Shown: positions 35,741-44,002 of the stretch, piece by piece | Numbering within the stretch: position 1 is the stretch's first letter | Layout of the letters: each line of letters opens with the position of its first letter | Origin: CALRWV02 sp943371965 | Lineage (GTDB): Bacteria > Bacteroidota > JABWAT01 | Length of the DNA stretch: 64,000 nt | Direction of reading: 5' to 3' | Assembly: GCA_943371965.1 (NCBI GenBank) | Contig: CALRWV020000006.1 | Location: 155,242-219,241, forward strand | Made by a program: the position numbers and the translations under genes | The notes under the pieces: generated by a model | What the model was told of the DNA's origin: nothing | What the model saw: only the letters and a program-made list of their open reading frames with translations | The model's database searches: none

Positions 35741-35937
35741 GATTTGTTCTGAGTTTTGTAAATAGAATAACTTGTTAAATCTGATAGCAATACATTATAT
35801 AAAATTTGGTAGCTATTTTCATTTCTAACCCACGGTCTCAATATTGTTAACAAGGTTGCTAATGTTTCTGGGAAAAACAATAGAACTGTTGAACAGTTAA
35901 TCTAAGTTTAACAGGTTGGGGATTGGTACAAACTAAA

Positions 35938-35968
35938 AAGTCCGGCTTTTGACCGGACTTTTTTTAAC
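35938..35968 (-). terminator. Intrinsic terminator of dnaK
   Basis: AAGTCCGG and CCGGACTT form a stem around a 7-nt loop, flanked by A- and T-runs on both sides. On the minus strand it follows the dnaK stop codon (35996) by about 30 bases and ends in a U-run. Confidence 0.8.
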
Positions 35969-35995
35969 AATTCAATTCATTTGAAAGTAAGCTGA

Positions 35996-37915
35996 TTATT
36001 TTTTATTGTCATCAACTACTTCAAAATCAGCATCCTGAACATTGTCAGCTTTTGCATTTCCGTTTGAAGATGCCTGTTGTTCAGCATGTGGTTGTTCTGC
36101 ACCAGGTGCAGCTCCACCCTGTTGATACATTTTGGTGGAAATTTTCTGCCAGATGGCATTCAGTTTTTCCATTTCAGATTTCAGAACTTCAATTGTTCCA
36201 GTCTTTTGAATATTCTTCAGATTATTCAACGCATTTTCAATTTCAGTTTTGTCTTCACCGGTCAATTTGTCGCCCAAATCTTTAATTTGTTTTTCAGTTG
36301 AGAAAACCAAATTATCAACCTGATTTCTGACATCAACTTCTTCTTTGCGTTTTTTGTCTTCTTCAGCATGGGCTGCTGCATCATTTTTCATTTTCTGGAT
36401 TTCAGCATCGTTCAGACCTGAAGAAGCTTCAATTCTGATTGACTGTTCTTTTCCGGTTGCTTTATCTTTTGAATGTACATGTAAGATTCCGTTTGCATCA
36501 ATGTCAAAAGCAACTTCAATTTGAGGAACGCCGCGTGGTGCAGGAGGAATACCATCCAAATGGAAACGTCCCAAAGAACGGTTGTCGATAGCCATTGGTC
36601 TTTCGCCCTGCAGCACATTGATTTCAACACTTGGCTGATTGTCAGATGCAGTTGAATAAGTTTCAGATTTCTTGGTTGGAATGGTTGTGTTGGCTGGAAT
36701 CATCACAGTCATTACACCACCCAAAGTTTCAATTCCCAAAGAAAGCGGTGTTACGTCTAACAACAAGACATCAGTAACATCACCGGCAAGAACACCCCCT
36801 TGAATGGCTGCACCAACTGCAACAACTTCATCAGGATTTACACCTTTGTGCGGTTCTCTCTGGAAATAATCTTTCACAATCTGCTGAACTTTTGGAATAC
36901 GGGTTGAACCGCCAACCAGAATAACTTCATCAATTTGAGAAACTGTCAGGTTTGCATCTTTCAATGCTTTTTTGCACGGTTCCAAAGTTCTCTGGAATAA
37001 ATCTTCACAGATCGATTCAAATTTTGCTCTGGTCAAAGACATGGTTAAGTGTTTTGGACCGTCAGCAGTTGCAGTGATAAACGGAAGATTAACTTCAGTT
37101 TGAATTGCACTTGAAAGTTCGATTTTCGCTTTTTCAGCTGCTTCACGCAATCTCTGAAGTGCCATGGCGTCTTTTCTCAGATCAACGCTGTTTTCCTTTT
37201 GGAAAGTATCAGCAAGAAAATCAATAACTTTCTTGTCGAAATCATCACCACCGAGGTGAGTATCACCATTGGTGGATTTTACTTCAAATACACCATCGCC
37301 CAATTCAAGAACTGAAACGTCAAAAGTTCCACCACCCAAATCGAAAACAGCAACTTTTTGTTCTTTGTGTTTCTTGTCCATTCCGTAAGCTAAAGCAGCA
37401 GCGGTTGGTTCATTGATGATACGTTTTACATCCAATCCTGCGATTTTACCTGCATTTTTTGTTGCGTTACGTTGTGCATCGTTGAAATATGCTGGAACTG
37501 TAATAACAGCTTCGGTAACTTTTTGTCCCAAGTGATCTTCGGCTGCCTGTTTCAGTTTCTGAAGAATCATTGCTGAAATTTCTTCCGGTGAATATGCTCG
37601 GTCATCAATCTGAACTCTTGCACCGTTGTTGTCGCCACGGACAACTTTGTAGGGAACGTTCTTGATTTCGCTTCCTACTTCATCAAAATTCCGACCCATA
37701 AAACGTTTTACTGAAAAAACTGTATTGTGAGGATTAGTTACTGCCTGGCGTTTTGCAGGATTTCCTACCAATCGTTCTCCGTTTTTGGTGAATGCAACTA
37801 TAGAAGGGGTTGTTCTTGTTCCTTCAGCATTCGCAATTACGACAGGTTCACTGCCTTCCATTACGGAAACAACTGAGTTGGTTGTTCCTAAGTCAATTCC
37901 TATAATTTTTCCCAT
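35996..37915 (-). CDS. dnaK: Chaperone DnaK (Hsp70)
   Basis: The 639-residue protein starts MGKIIGIDLGTTNSVVSVME and contains the ATPase signatures VFDLGGGTFDVSVL and VILVGGSTRIPKVQQIV, the inter-domain linker and substrate domain (DVTDVLLLDVTPLSLGIET), and a Gly/Ala/Gln-rich C-terminal tail ending DADFEVVDDNKK. It folds and protects proteins in the cytosol with DnaJ and GrpE, which are not in this window. The length is normal. A CTGCCA-N4-TGTCAG palindrome lies 96 bp upstream of the start (38011-38026). Confidence 0.98.
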   Translation of the reverse strand: MGKIIGIDLGTTNSVVSVMEGSEPVVIANAEGTRTTPSIVAFTKNGERLVGNPAKRQAVTNPHNTVFSVKRFMGRNFDEVGSEIKNVPYKVVRGDNNGARVQIDDRAYSPEEISAMILQKLKQAAEDHLGQKVTEAVITVPAYFNDAQRNATKNAGKIAGLDVKRIINEPTAAALAYGMDKKHKEQKVAVFDLGGGTFDVSVLELGDGVFEVKSTNGDTHLGGDDFDKKVIDFLADTFQKENSVDLRKDAMALQRLREAAEKAKIELSSAIQTEVNLPFITATADGPKHLTMSLTRAKFESICEDLFQRTLEPCKKALKDANLTVSQIDEVILVGGSTRIPKVQQIVKDYFQREPHKGVNPDEVVAVGAAIQGGVLAGDVTDVLLLDVTPLSLGIETLGGVMTVMIPANTTIPTKKSETYSTASDNQPSVEINVLQGERPMAIDNRSLGRFHLDGIPPAPRGVPQIEVAFDIDANGILHVHSKDKATGKEQSIRIEASSGLNDAEIQKMKNDAAAHAEEDKKRKEEVDVRNQVDNLVFSTEKQIKDLGDKLTGEDKTEIENALNNLKNIQKTGTIEVLKSEMEKLNAIWQKISTKMYQQGGAAPGAEQPHAEQQASSNGNAKADNVQDADFEVVDDNKK

Positions 37916-38010
37916 TGTTGTACCTTTTCCGTTAATAAAAAAATTGGTTTAAGCATTAAAACTGAAAGACCAGTTAACAAACCCTGTGCCAACTGTAATT
38001 GACCAACCTT

Positions 38011-38026
38011 CTGCCATGTTTGTCAG
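38011..38026. promoter_or_regulatory. Candidate heat-shock operator palindrome upstream of dnaK
   Basis: CTGCCATGTTTGTCAG is an imperfect palindrome (CTG(A/C)CA around four bases) located between dnaK and the divergent gene at 38115. Upstream of clpB, TGGCAG (34317) and TGACAG (34330) half-sites occur on the plus strand. No CIRCE (TTAGCACTC) element is visible upstream of either gene. The regulatory role is a guess from position. Confidence 0.3.
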
Positions 38027-38114
38027 TTAAAACTTGGTTACAGATGAATTAAGTCCCCTTTATGCTGACAAAATTTCTTATCTTGACCTTGTCATTTTAT
38101 TGAAAGTCATTCTT

Positions 38115-39449
38115 ATGCTATTTAAAAAAATAATACCTACACTGGTTTTGATCATGACTTTTTCATTGACCTCAAATGCACAGGAAGAAACACAAATAGC
38201 ATTTGATTCCAACAATCAGGTTTTTACCATTGTTAAAGATTCTGAAATGGGATCACTCTGGTCTGATGTTGGAGAATTTGCTAAAATCAATTTATTTATC
38301 ACTCCTGATTCTGCTTTTTTTCTTGAAGTATATTCACAGGCAGCACAGGGTTTGAAACGGAACCGGAAATCCGTTGCCAAAGAAATGGTTTTCGAAAAAA
38401 GAAAATTGGTTGATGACATGATTCTTTTCCAATCAAACAAAAACACATTCAAGGAAAATCAGGGCGATTTGAAGTTTGATTTTAATTTAAACCATGTTGG
38501 TCTCATTGCCGGATATCATGGTTGGGCAATTCCGGAAGCTTTGGAAATGAATTATGCTTTTTATTATGTGATAACGGGTGGAAGTTATTTTGCCGTTACT
38601 GCTATTGCTGACAGGACTTTTTTAACCCGTGAATCAGTAGAAATCAGTGGAAGTGGACATTCAACCGGAATTGTTCAGGGATTGGTCAGTGGCGTTGTTT
38701 TCGATTCCTGGAAGGCTTCTTTGATTTTGGGAAGTGCTGCCGGTTTTGGTCATGCTTATTATTCTTTTCAATACGCAAATAATAAAAACTATTCTCCTGC
38801 TACAAAACAATTAACAACTTCGATTGAACAATATTCAATGTTATGGTCGTATTTGGGTTTTACATCCACACTGAATTCAAGTCAGTTACCAGATGCTAAA
38901 ATTGTTGCAGCATCAGTTGTAGCTGTAAGTTTAAGTTCAAATTATTGGGCACCAATCGTATTTAAATTCGAAAACCGGAAAATGACTTTTGCGGATGCTG
39001 CGATGGTTGATCTTTTTCATACTGCCTCGGTTCTGACTGGAATTTCTGCATTGCTGATTGTAGAAGCACAAAGTCCTCAACTTATTTCTGTGGCCATTCT
39101 TGGGACAAGTCTTGCCGGATTTTATAGTGGAATCCTTACCAACGAATCCAAAAATTTTACTTATCAGTCAGTAAAATGGACAAGAAGATTAATGTATGGT
39201 GGGGCAGCTTTGGGACTGGGAACAGCTATCCTGATTGATGGTTCAGATAAACTGTATCCAGCGTTAATTACTTGTGGAGCGTGGTTGGGGTATTTCTACG
39301 GAAGGACAATTAAAGTTTCGGAAGATTCCTATTCGGATATTGATTTTGATCTGTATCCTGAAAATTACTTTGCCGCCAAATCTTTGAAACAAAAACAATT
39401 CAATGCGATTGTTCAGATGCCGGTTGCAAAATTAACAATTCGGTTTTAA
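38115..39449 (+). CDS. Exported or membrane protein of unknown function
   Basis: The start at 38115 is chosen because it gives a proper signal peptide (MLFKKIIPTLVLIMTFSLTSNAQ); the in-frame ATG at 38034 would add an unlikely extension. The 444-residue protein has a polar N-terminal part (to about residue 120). After that come numerous glycine/alanine-rich hydrophobic stretches, such as FYYVITGGSYFAVTAIA, LVSGVVFDSW, LILGSAAGFGHAYYSF and LISVAILGTSLAGFYSGIL, suggesting several membrane helices. I do not recognise a family. It is transcribed divergently from dnaK. Confidence 0.6.
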   Translation: MLFKKIIPTLVLIMTFSLTSNAQEETQIAFDSNNQVFTIVKDSEMGSLWSDVGEFAKINLFITPDSAFFLEVYSQAAQGLKRNRKSVAKEMVFEKRKLVDDMILFQSNKNTFKENQGDLKFDFNLNHVGLIAGYHGWAIPEALEMNYAFYYVITGGSYFAVTAIADRTFLTRESVEISGSGHSTGIVQGLVSGVVFDSWKASLILGSAAGFGHAYYSFQYANNKNYSPATKQLTTSIEQYSMLWSYLGFTSTLNSSQLPDAKIVAASVVAVSLSSNYWAPIVFKFENRKMTFADAAMVDLFHTASVLTGISALLIVEAQSPQLISVAILGTSLAGFYSGILTNESKNFTYQSVKWTRRLMYGGAALGLGTAILIDGSDKLYPALITCGAWLGYFYGRTIKVSEDSYSDIDFDLYPENYFAAKSLKQKQFNAIVQMPVAKLTIRF

Positions 39450-39657
39450 TTCAAATCCGGCAAAGTTAGCAAATGAATAAAAACCCCATCTAACGAATTT
39501 CTAACGGATTGATAATTTCAGAAAAAACACTTTTTCGGGATATAATTGCATAAACAGACACAGATTTATGGTCTTCCGCCAATACTTATGTATTCTGAAT
39601 TGTTTGACAAACTTTGCCTGTAAAGTTATCTTTGCAGTCTATTTTTAAAAATCCAAA

Positions 39658-40587
39658 ATGTCGCAATTGTACTCTCCGAAGAAAAGACCAGGCGAATATC
39701 AGGTAATCATCTATACTTCGGGGGTCAGTAGCCGTCCGGTAGAGTTGAAGATAAAAGTTGCATATTTCTGGATAATTCTTTGTTCTATTATTGTTCTTTG
39801 TATTACTGCGGGTGTTTATCTGACTTATTCTACAAGTTTGAAAAATTATGCTCCGGGTGTGGTTAGTGTTGAAAAGTACAACCACGATATTTCTGCAAAT
39901 AAGGCAAAAATTGATTCGGTTTTGATCAGTATTCAAAAAAAGACTGATTATTTTTCACGGTTAAAGCAATTAATGGGGTCTGATAAACTGGATACTACAT
40001 TAAAGTTGCCAAAGATGTCTGATGAGAGTGTTGTTGGAGTCAGTAATCCCAGAATTTCCATTCTTTCAAACAATATGACTGATATTAGTGAAGGTATGTC
40101 AACGGATTCAACTTTTAATACAGCAACCGAATTTGATGGAGATATTATCGGTGCCAATTCGAAATCTGAAAACCGTGTTTATTCATATTCTGAATCAGTA
40201 ACTGGTTCATTTCTGGCATTTCCCCCACTCCATGGCATTATTACAAGGGGAATTGACCCGCATCTTAACCATTTTGGGATTGATATTGCAACCAAAAAGG
40301 GAACACCGGTGACAGCGATTTCAGGTGGAATCGTTATTTTTTGTGATTGGACACAATCAACCGGCAATACGATTATCATTCTTCATCCGAATAATTTTTT
40401 ATCGGTTTATAAACACCTCAATATTATTTCAGTTAAGTTAAACACCATTCTAAAATCGGGTGAATTGGTTGGGCTATCAGGAAGTTCAGGAGAAGTGACT
40501 TCCGGTCCGCATCTTCACCTTGAGTTATGGAACAACGGAAAATATCTCAATCCTTTGGATTATATTTCTGGATGGGAAAATAAATAA
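39658..40587 (+). CDS. M23 (LytM-like) peptidase, membrane-anchored
   Basis: The 309-residue protein has one membrane helix near residues 33-56 (FWIILCSIIVLCITAGVYLT), a polar linker, and a C-terminal M23 domain with the zinc ligands of HFGIDIATKKGTPVTA (His, Asp) and GPHLHLELWNNGKYL (HxH). M23 enzymes cut peptidoglycan cross-links; related proteins lacking ligands act as activators, but here all expected ligands appear. It overlaps the bactofilin gene by 1 bp (TAATG). That arrangement of M23 peptidase plus bactofilin is common and linked to cell-shape control. Confidence 0.92.
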   Translation: MSQLYSPKKRPGEYQVIIYTSGVSSRPVELKIKVAYFWIILCSIIVLCITAGVYLTYSTSLKNYAPGVVSVEKYNHDISANKAKIDSVLISIQKKTDYFSRLKQLMGSDKLDTTLKLPKMSDESVVGVSNPRISILSNNMTDISEGMSTDSTFNTATEFDGDIIGANSKSENRVYSYSESVTGSFLAFPPLHGIITRGIDPHLNHFGIDIATKKGTPVTAISGGIVIFCDWTQSTGNTIIILHPNNFLSVYKHLNIISVKLNTILKSGELVGLSGSSGEVTSGPHLHLELWNNGKYLNPLDYISGWENK

Positions 40588-40967
40588 TGGCAGCCAAAAA
40601 CTCAGGATACGCATCAGACATCAATCTTATCAATGTCAACACAGTTGTTGAAGGCAAGATTACAACAAATGGCAACATCAGAATTGACGGTAGGCTATAT
40701 GGTATTCTTAATGCTGAAGGTGCTGCAGTTGTAGGTGTAACCGGTGAAATTGAAGGCGATATCTCAGTTAGAAGTCTTGTTTCCGGCGGAAAAATGGTAG
40801 GGAAGGTGATTGTTGAAGAACGGACTGTTCTTGAATCAACATGTATTTTTACCGGTAATCTTTTTACGAAAAAGCTGATTGTTGAAGAAGGTGCTTCATT
40901 TGACGGTAACTGCACAATGAAAGCTGGCTCACTTGGAGAAATTGCCGAAGCAAAGACCCAAAAGTAG
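40587..40967 (+). CDS. Bactofilin
   Basis: The 126-residue protein is a right-handed beta-helix of the DUF583/bactofilin family. After a short N-terminal tail it reads NTVVEGKITTNGNIRIDGRL, then GEIEGDISVRSLVSGGKMVG and ESTCIFTGNLFTKKLIVEEG. Bactofilins polymerise into filaments without nucleotide and recruit peptidoglycan enzymes. It is translationally coupled to the M23 peptidase upstream (1-bp overlap). Its 3' end overlaps the AtpZ-like gene by 35 bp, which would tie envelope genes and the ATP synthase operon together on one transcript. Confidence 0.93.
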   Translation: MAAKNSGYASDINLINVNTVVEGKITTNGNIRIDGRLYGILNAEGAAVVGVTGEIEGDISVRSLVSGGKMVGKVIVEERTVLESTCIFTGNLFTKKLIVEEGASFDGNCTMKAGSLGEIAEAKTQK

Positions 40968-41181
40968 TTTGCAAAGAGATTTGAAGTTTTATTATGAGAT
41001 TTTGACTCAGATCATTTTCTCTTTGTTTGTAACGCTGTTGGCAGGAATTCTCATCGATAAATATTTCGATACGTGGTATCTGTTTTCAGCCATCGGATTA
41101 ATTGCAGGAATTTATATCAGTATTGTTGGAATAAGGAAAACCATCAATCAGTGGTTTAGAATTGATGATGAAAAAAAATAA
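40933..41181 (+). CDS. AtpZ/AtpI-like ATP synthase accessory membrane protein
   Basis: The 82-residue protein has a basic N-terminus (KQRPKSSLQRDLKFYYE) and two hydrophobic helices (QIIFSLFVTLLAGILIDKYF and YLFSAIGLIAGIYISIVGI), the hallmark of the AtpZ family found at the head of F-type ATP synthase operons. The start is probably TTG at 40933 inside the bactofilin gene; no ATG precedes the first helix. AtpZ/AtpI proteins help assemble the c-ring or transport Mg2+/Ca2+. It opens the operon for the F0F1 genes. Confidence 0.8.
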   Translation: MEKLPKQRPKSSLQRDLKFYYEILTQIIFSLFVTLLAGILIDKYFDTWYLFSAIGLIAGIYISIVGIRKTINQWFRIDDEKK

Positions 41182-41542
41182 ATTTCTCGCTGTCAGTTTG
41201 GTTGTGTTCTTTATAATGTTGCTCAGTTCATTGCTATTTGGAAATTTCAGAGGTATGGATTTATACTTTGAAATCATTACTGCAGTTTCCATTATGTATA
41301 TTTTTACCTTAATCAGTTTTTATATACTCAGCATGTTCTCTGAAAGTTCCATGAAAATTTTTCTTTCGGTGATTGGCTGGATTTCGATACTCCGTTTTAT
41401 TGTTGTCGGAATCTCACTGGTGGTAATTGCAAAACTGACAACTTTGAGTATTTGGGCTTTTGCCATTTCACTTATACTGTCATATCTGATGTTTATGGCA
41501 GTTGAACTGTTCTTCATAACAAAAAAAATTAAAGCTAAATAG
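41168..41542 (+). CDS. Small membrane protein between atpZ and atpB
   Basis: With an ATG at 41168 (or the one three bases upstream) this is a protein of about 124 residues with four predicted membrane segments (FLAVSLVVFFIMLLSSLLFG, IMYIFTLISFYIL, WISILRFIVVGISLVVIA and ALISLILSYLMFMAVELFFI-like). It has no clear family motif, but occupies the position of the extra AtpI-like gene seen in Chlorobi/Bacteroidetes operons. It overlaps the AtpZ gene by 14 bp and precedes atpB by 11 bp, so it is part of the ATP synthase operon. Confidence 0.72.
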   Translation: MKKNKFLAVSLVVFFIMLLSSLLFGNFRGMDLYFEIITAVSIMYIFTLISFYILSMFSESSMKIFLSVIGWISILRFIVVGISLVVIAKLTTLSIWAFAISLILSYLMFMAVELFFITKKIKAK

Positions 41543-41553
41543 GTTTTGAATTT

Positions 41554-42534
41554 ATGAATTTGATCGGATTGCTTTTTTCTGTTTTACTGGTTAATCAAAC
41601 CGCTGCGGTTTCCGATTCTGTGTCCAGTCAAATTGTTTCAGTTCATTCAGATTCTGTTTCAACCCGTACTGATTCATCTGCAGTTGCACATGTAGCTTCG
41701 GAAAATCATGAGAAAAAGGGTGGGGCAAGTTTCATAATTGAACACGTGGTTGATTCTGATGAACTCGATTTTCCGTTGATTATTCATGAACCAATTAAGC
41801 TTCCAAAATTTGCACCTATTCATATTGGAAGTTTTGAACTTGATCTTTCCCCAACAAAACATATTGTTTATTTGGGACTTGTTTCAATTCTATTATTGTT
41901 GACAGGTCTGATTGCAGGAAAAATTTACAGGAAAAATACTGGTTTTGCAGTTGCTCCTAAAGGCTTTTCAAATTTGGTGGAAGTGTTGGTTGAATTTGTA
42001 CGCGATAATATTGCAATTCCATCAATAGGAAAAGACGATTACAAACGGTTCATGCCTTTTCTGCTTACCCTTTTCTTTTTTGTTTTGATTTCAAATTATC
42101 TGGGATTGCTTCCGTACGGACTTTCAATTACCGGTAACATCAATATTACTGTTGGATTGGCATTGATTACTTTTGTAACCGTACATGTTTCATCAAGATC
42201 AACTTACTGGCATCATATTTTCCTTCCTGATGTTCCATGGTGGTTGTATCCAATCATGGTTCCTGTTGAAATCTTCGGTGTATTTACTAAACCATTCGCT
42301 TTGGCTGTTCGTCTTTTTGCCAACATGACCGGTGGTCACCTGGTAATATTAACGTTTATCGGTTTGATTTTTATTCTTCAAACCCATTTGGTGGCAATTG
42401 CTTCAATCCCATTGGCTCTTTTTGTTTATGGATTGGAACTGATTGTCGGTTTGATTCAAGCATATATTTTTACGATGCTTTCAGCAGTTTATATTGGCAT
42501 GGCGGTTGAAAAACCACATGCGGCTCATCATTAA
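41554..42534 (+). CDS. atpB: ATP synthase F0 subunit a
   Basis: The 326-residue protein has an unusually long N-terminal extension. It begins with a signal-like stretch (MNLIGLLFSVLLVNQTAAVS), followed by about 90 polar residues, before the membrane part. The essential arginine of subunit a lies in FTKPFALAVRLFANMTGGHL. The last helices contain GLELIVGLIQAYIFTMLSAVYI. The protein forms the proton half-channels next to the c-ring in the inner membrane. The extended N-terminus is known in Bacteroidetes/Chlorobi subunits a. Confidence 0.95.
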   Translation: MNLIGLLFSVLLVNQTAAVSDSVSSQIVSVHSDSVSTRTDSSAVAHVASENHEKKGGASFIIEHVVDSDELDFPLIIHEPIKLPKFAPIHIGSFELDLSPTKHIVYLGLVSILLLLTGLIAGKIYRKNTGFAVAPKGFSNLVEVLVEFVRDNIAIPSIGKDDYKRFMPFLLTLFFFVLISNYLGLLPYGLSITGNINITVGLALITFVTVHVSSRSTYWHHIFLPDVPWWLYPIMVPVEIFGVFTKPFALAVRLFANMTGGHLVILTFIGLIFILQTHLVAIASIPLALFVYGLELIVGLIQAYIFTMLSAVYIGMAVEKPHAAHH

Positions 42535-42583
42535 TTTCAATTAAATTTAACAATAAACACACACGTTAATTCGGAGGACTAAA

Positions 42584-42823
42584 ATGGAAGGTAACATTCA
42601 AGCTTTAGGCGCATACATCGGAGCAGGAATTGCAGCAGGATTTGCAGCTATTGGTGCCGGTATCGGTATCGGTAAATTGGCTGCTTCAACAATGGAAGCA
42701 AGTGCAAGACAACCTGAAATACTGGGTGATCTTAGAGCTATGACATTGGTATTTGCTGCATTTATTGAAGGGGTTGCCCTTATTGCAGAAGTTATTGCAT
42801 TCTTATTGGTATTGACCAAATAA
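42584..42823 (+). CDS. atpE: ATP synthase F0 subunit c
   Basis: The 79-residue protein is two helices joined by the ASARQPEIL loop, which contacts F1. The first helix is rich in Gly/Ala (GAGIAAGFAAIGAGIGIG); the second contains the ion-binding Glu62 in AAFIEGVALIAEVIAF. The residue after Glu62 is Gly, and the Gln and Ser/Thr ligands of sodium-binding rings are missing, so proton coupling is expected. It is preceded by GGAGG at 42572. Confidence 0.96.
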   Translation: MEGNIQALGAYIGAGIAAGFAAIGAGIGIGKLAASTMEASARQPEILGDLRAMTLVFAAFIEGVALIAEVIAFLLVLTK

Positions 42824-42902
42824 ATTTTTTCAATTTAAGGGCGTTTATGAAATTCATCTTCGCCGTTAATTGTTTTTGAAATTTTAACATCAGGAAAATG
42901 TT

Positions 42903-43424
42903 ATGAACATTGTTGGTATGTTATTGCTTGAAGGCGGTTTGCTTGATCCGCACATCGGAACAATCGTTTATGTCATTATTACGTTTCTTATTCTACTTTT
43001 CATTCTTGGCAAGTTTGCCTGGAAACCGATTCTCAACGGATTGGAAGAACGTGAAAAAAGAATAGCTGACGCGATTAAAAAAGCAGAAGATTCAAATAAA
43101 GAAGCTTCTGAAATAATGGCAAAATTTGATCAGATAATTGCAGATGCAAATGCAAAGGCAGATCAGTCAATCAGAAGCGGAAAAGAAGCTGCTGAACGTA
43201 TCAGGCACGAATTGGTTGAAAAAGCCAAAGCTGATGCAGCAAAACTGATTGAAAATGCAAAAGCTGAAATCGAAAGAGACCGCATTGCAATGATGCAGGA
43301 ATTGAAATCAGAACTTGTAAATATTACGATTTCCGTAGCTGAAAAAATCATCGACAGCAATCTGAACGATGAAAAAAATAAAGCTCTGGCAGTTAAATCG
43401 ATCGAATCATTTTCCAAGAACTAA
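42903..43424 (+). CDS. atpF: ATP synthase F0 subunit b
   Basis: The 173-residue protein has one N-terminal membrane helix (IGTIVYVIITFLILLFILG), then KFAWKPILNGLEEREKRIADAI and a long charged helix to the end. It forms the peripheral stalk that holds the alpha3beta3 head. Ala/Lys/Glu-rich heptads (AKADAAKLIENAKAEIERD) show the coiled coil. It lies between atpE and atpH, 6 bp from atpH. Confidence 0.95.
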   Translation: MNIVGMLLLEGGLLDPHIGTIVYVIITFLILLFILGKFAWKPILNGLEEREKRIADAIKKAEDSNKEASEIMAKFDQIIADANAKADQSIRSGKEAAERIRHELVEKAKADAAKLIENAKAEIERDRIAMMQELKSELVNITISVAEKIIDSNLNDEKNKALAVKSIESFSKN

Positions 43425-43430
43425 GACACT

Positions 43431-43967
43431 ATGAGTGAATTTAAAATTTCCAGACGGTATGCTTCTGCTTTTTTTCAATTGGGAAAAGAAAAGAACTTAT
43501 TGGCTGAATTTGAAAAAGATATCAGGGTGATTCTGACTGCGGCCAAATCGAACAGTGATTTGAACTCCGTTATCACAAATCCGCTGGTAACACACAAACA
43601 GAAAACGGATATTTTCAAAAAGATATTTCCATCAGTTAATCCGCTGACCCAGAATTTTCTGACACTCATTGTTGAGAAAAAACGGAATCAGTATTTAATT
43701 GATATTCTGGAACAGTTCTTACTGATGGCAGATGGAAACAACGGCATTCTAAGGGCGCATGTTACTTCAGCTATCAAATTGGATTCAGCAATGATTTCAA
43801 AACTTGAAAATGTTCTGAATGTTAAAACAGGCAAGAAAGTTATTGTAACAGCTTCAACTGATGCAGAACTTAAAGGCGGCTCGGTTGTTCAGATTGAAGA
43901 TACTGTTTATGATGCAAGTGTTAAGCATCAGATTGAACTTTTAAAAACACAATTTTTACAGAATTAA
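43431..43967 (+). CDS. atpH: ATP synthase F1 subunit delta
   Basis: The 178-residue protein matches OSCP/delta: an N-terminal helical bundle (ISRRYASAFFQLGKEKNLLA), the FLTLIVEKKRNQYLIDILEQ segment, and the C-terminal domain with GGSVVQIEDTVYDASVKHQI. It links the F1 head to the b stalk. It lies between atpF and atpA. Confidence 0.95.
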   Translation: MSEFKISRRYASAFFQLGKEKNLLAEFEKDIRVILTAAKSNSDLNSVITNPLVTHKQKTDIFKKIFPSVNPLTQNFLTLIVEKKRNQYLIDILEQFLLMADGNNGILRAHVTSAIKLDSAMISKLENVLNVKTGKKVIVTASTDAELKGGSVVQIEDTVYDASVKHQIELLKTQFLQN

Positions 43968-44002
43968 GAAAACGCGAATCATTTAGTGAGAAGGAACATC
44001 TT

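Noticed and set aside
37976..37992. Sigma-54-like site TTGGCACAGGGTTTGTT upstream of dnaK (minus strand)
   Set aside because: The GG-N10 spacing is right but the -12 element has GT in place of the required GC, and dnaK is not normally sigma-54 dependent.
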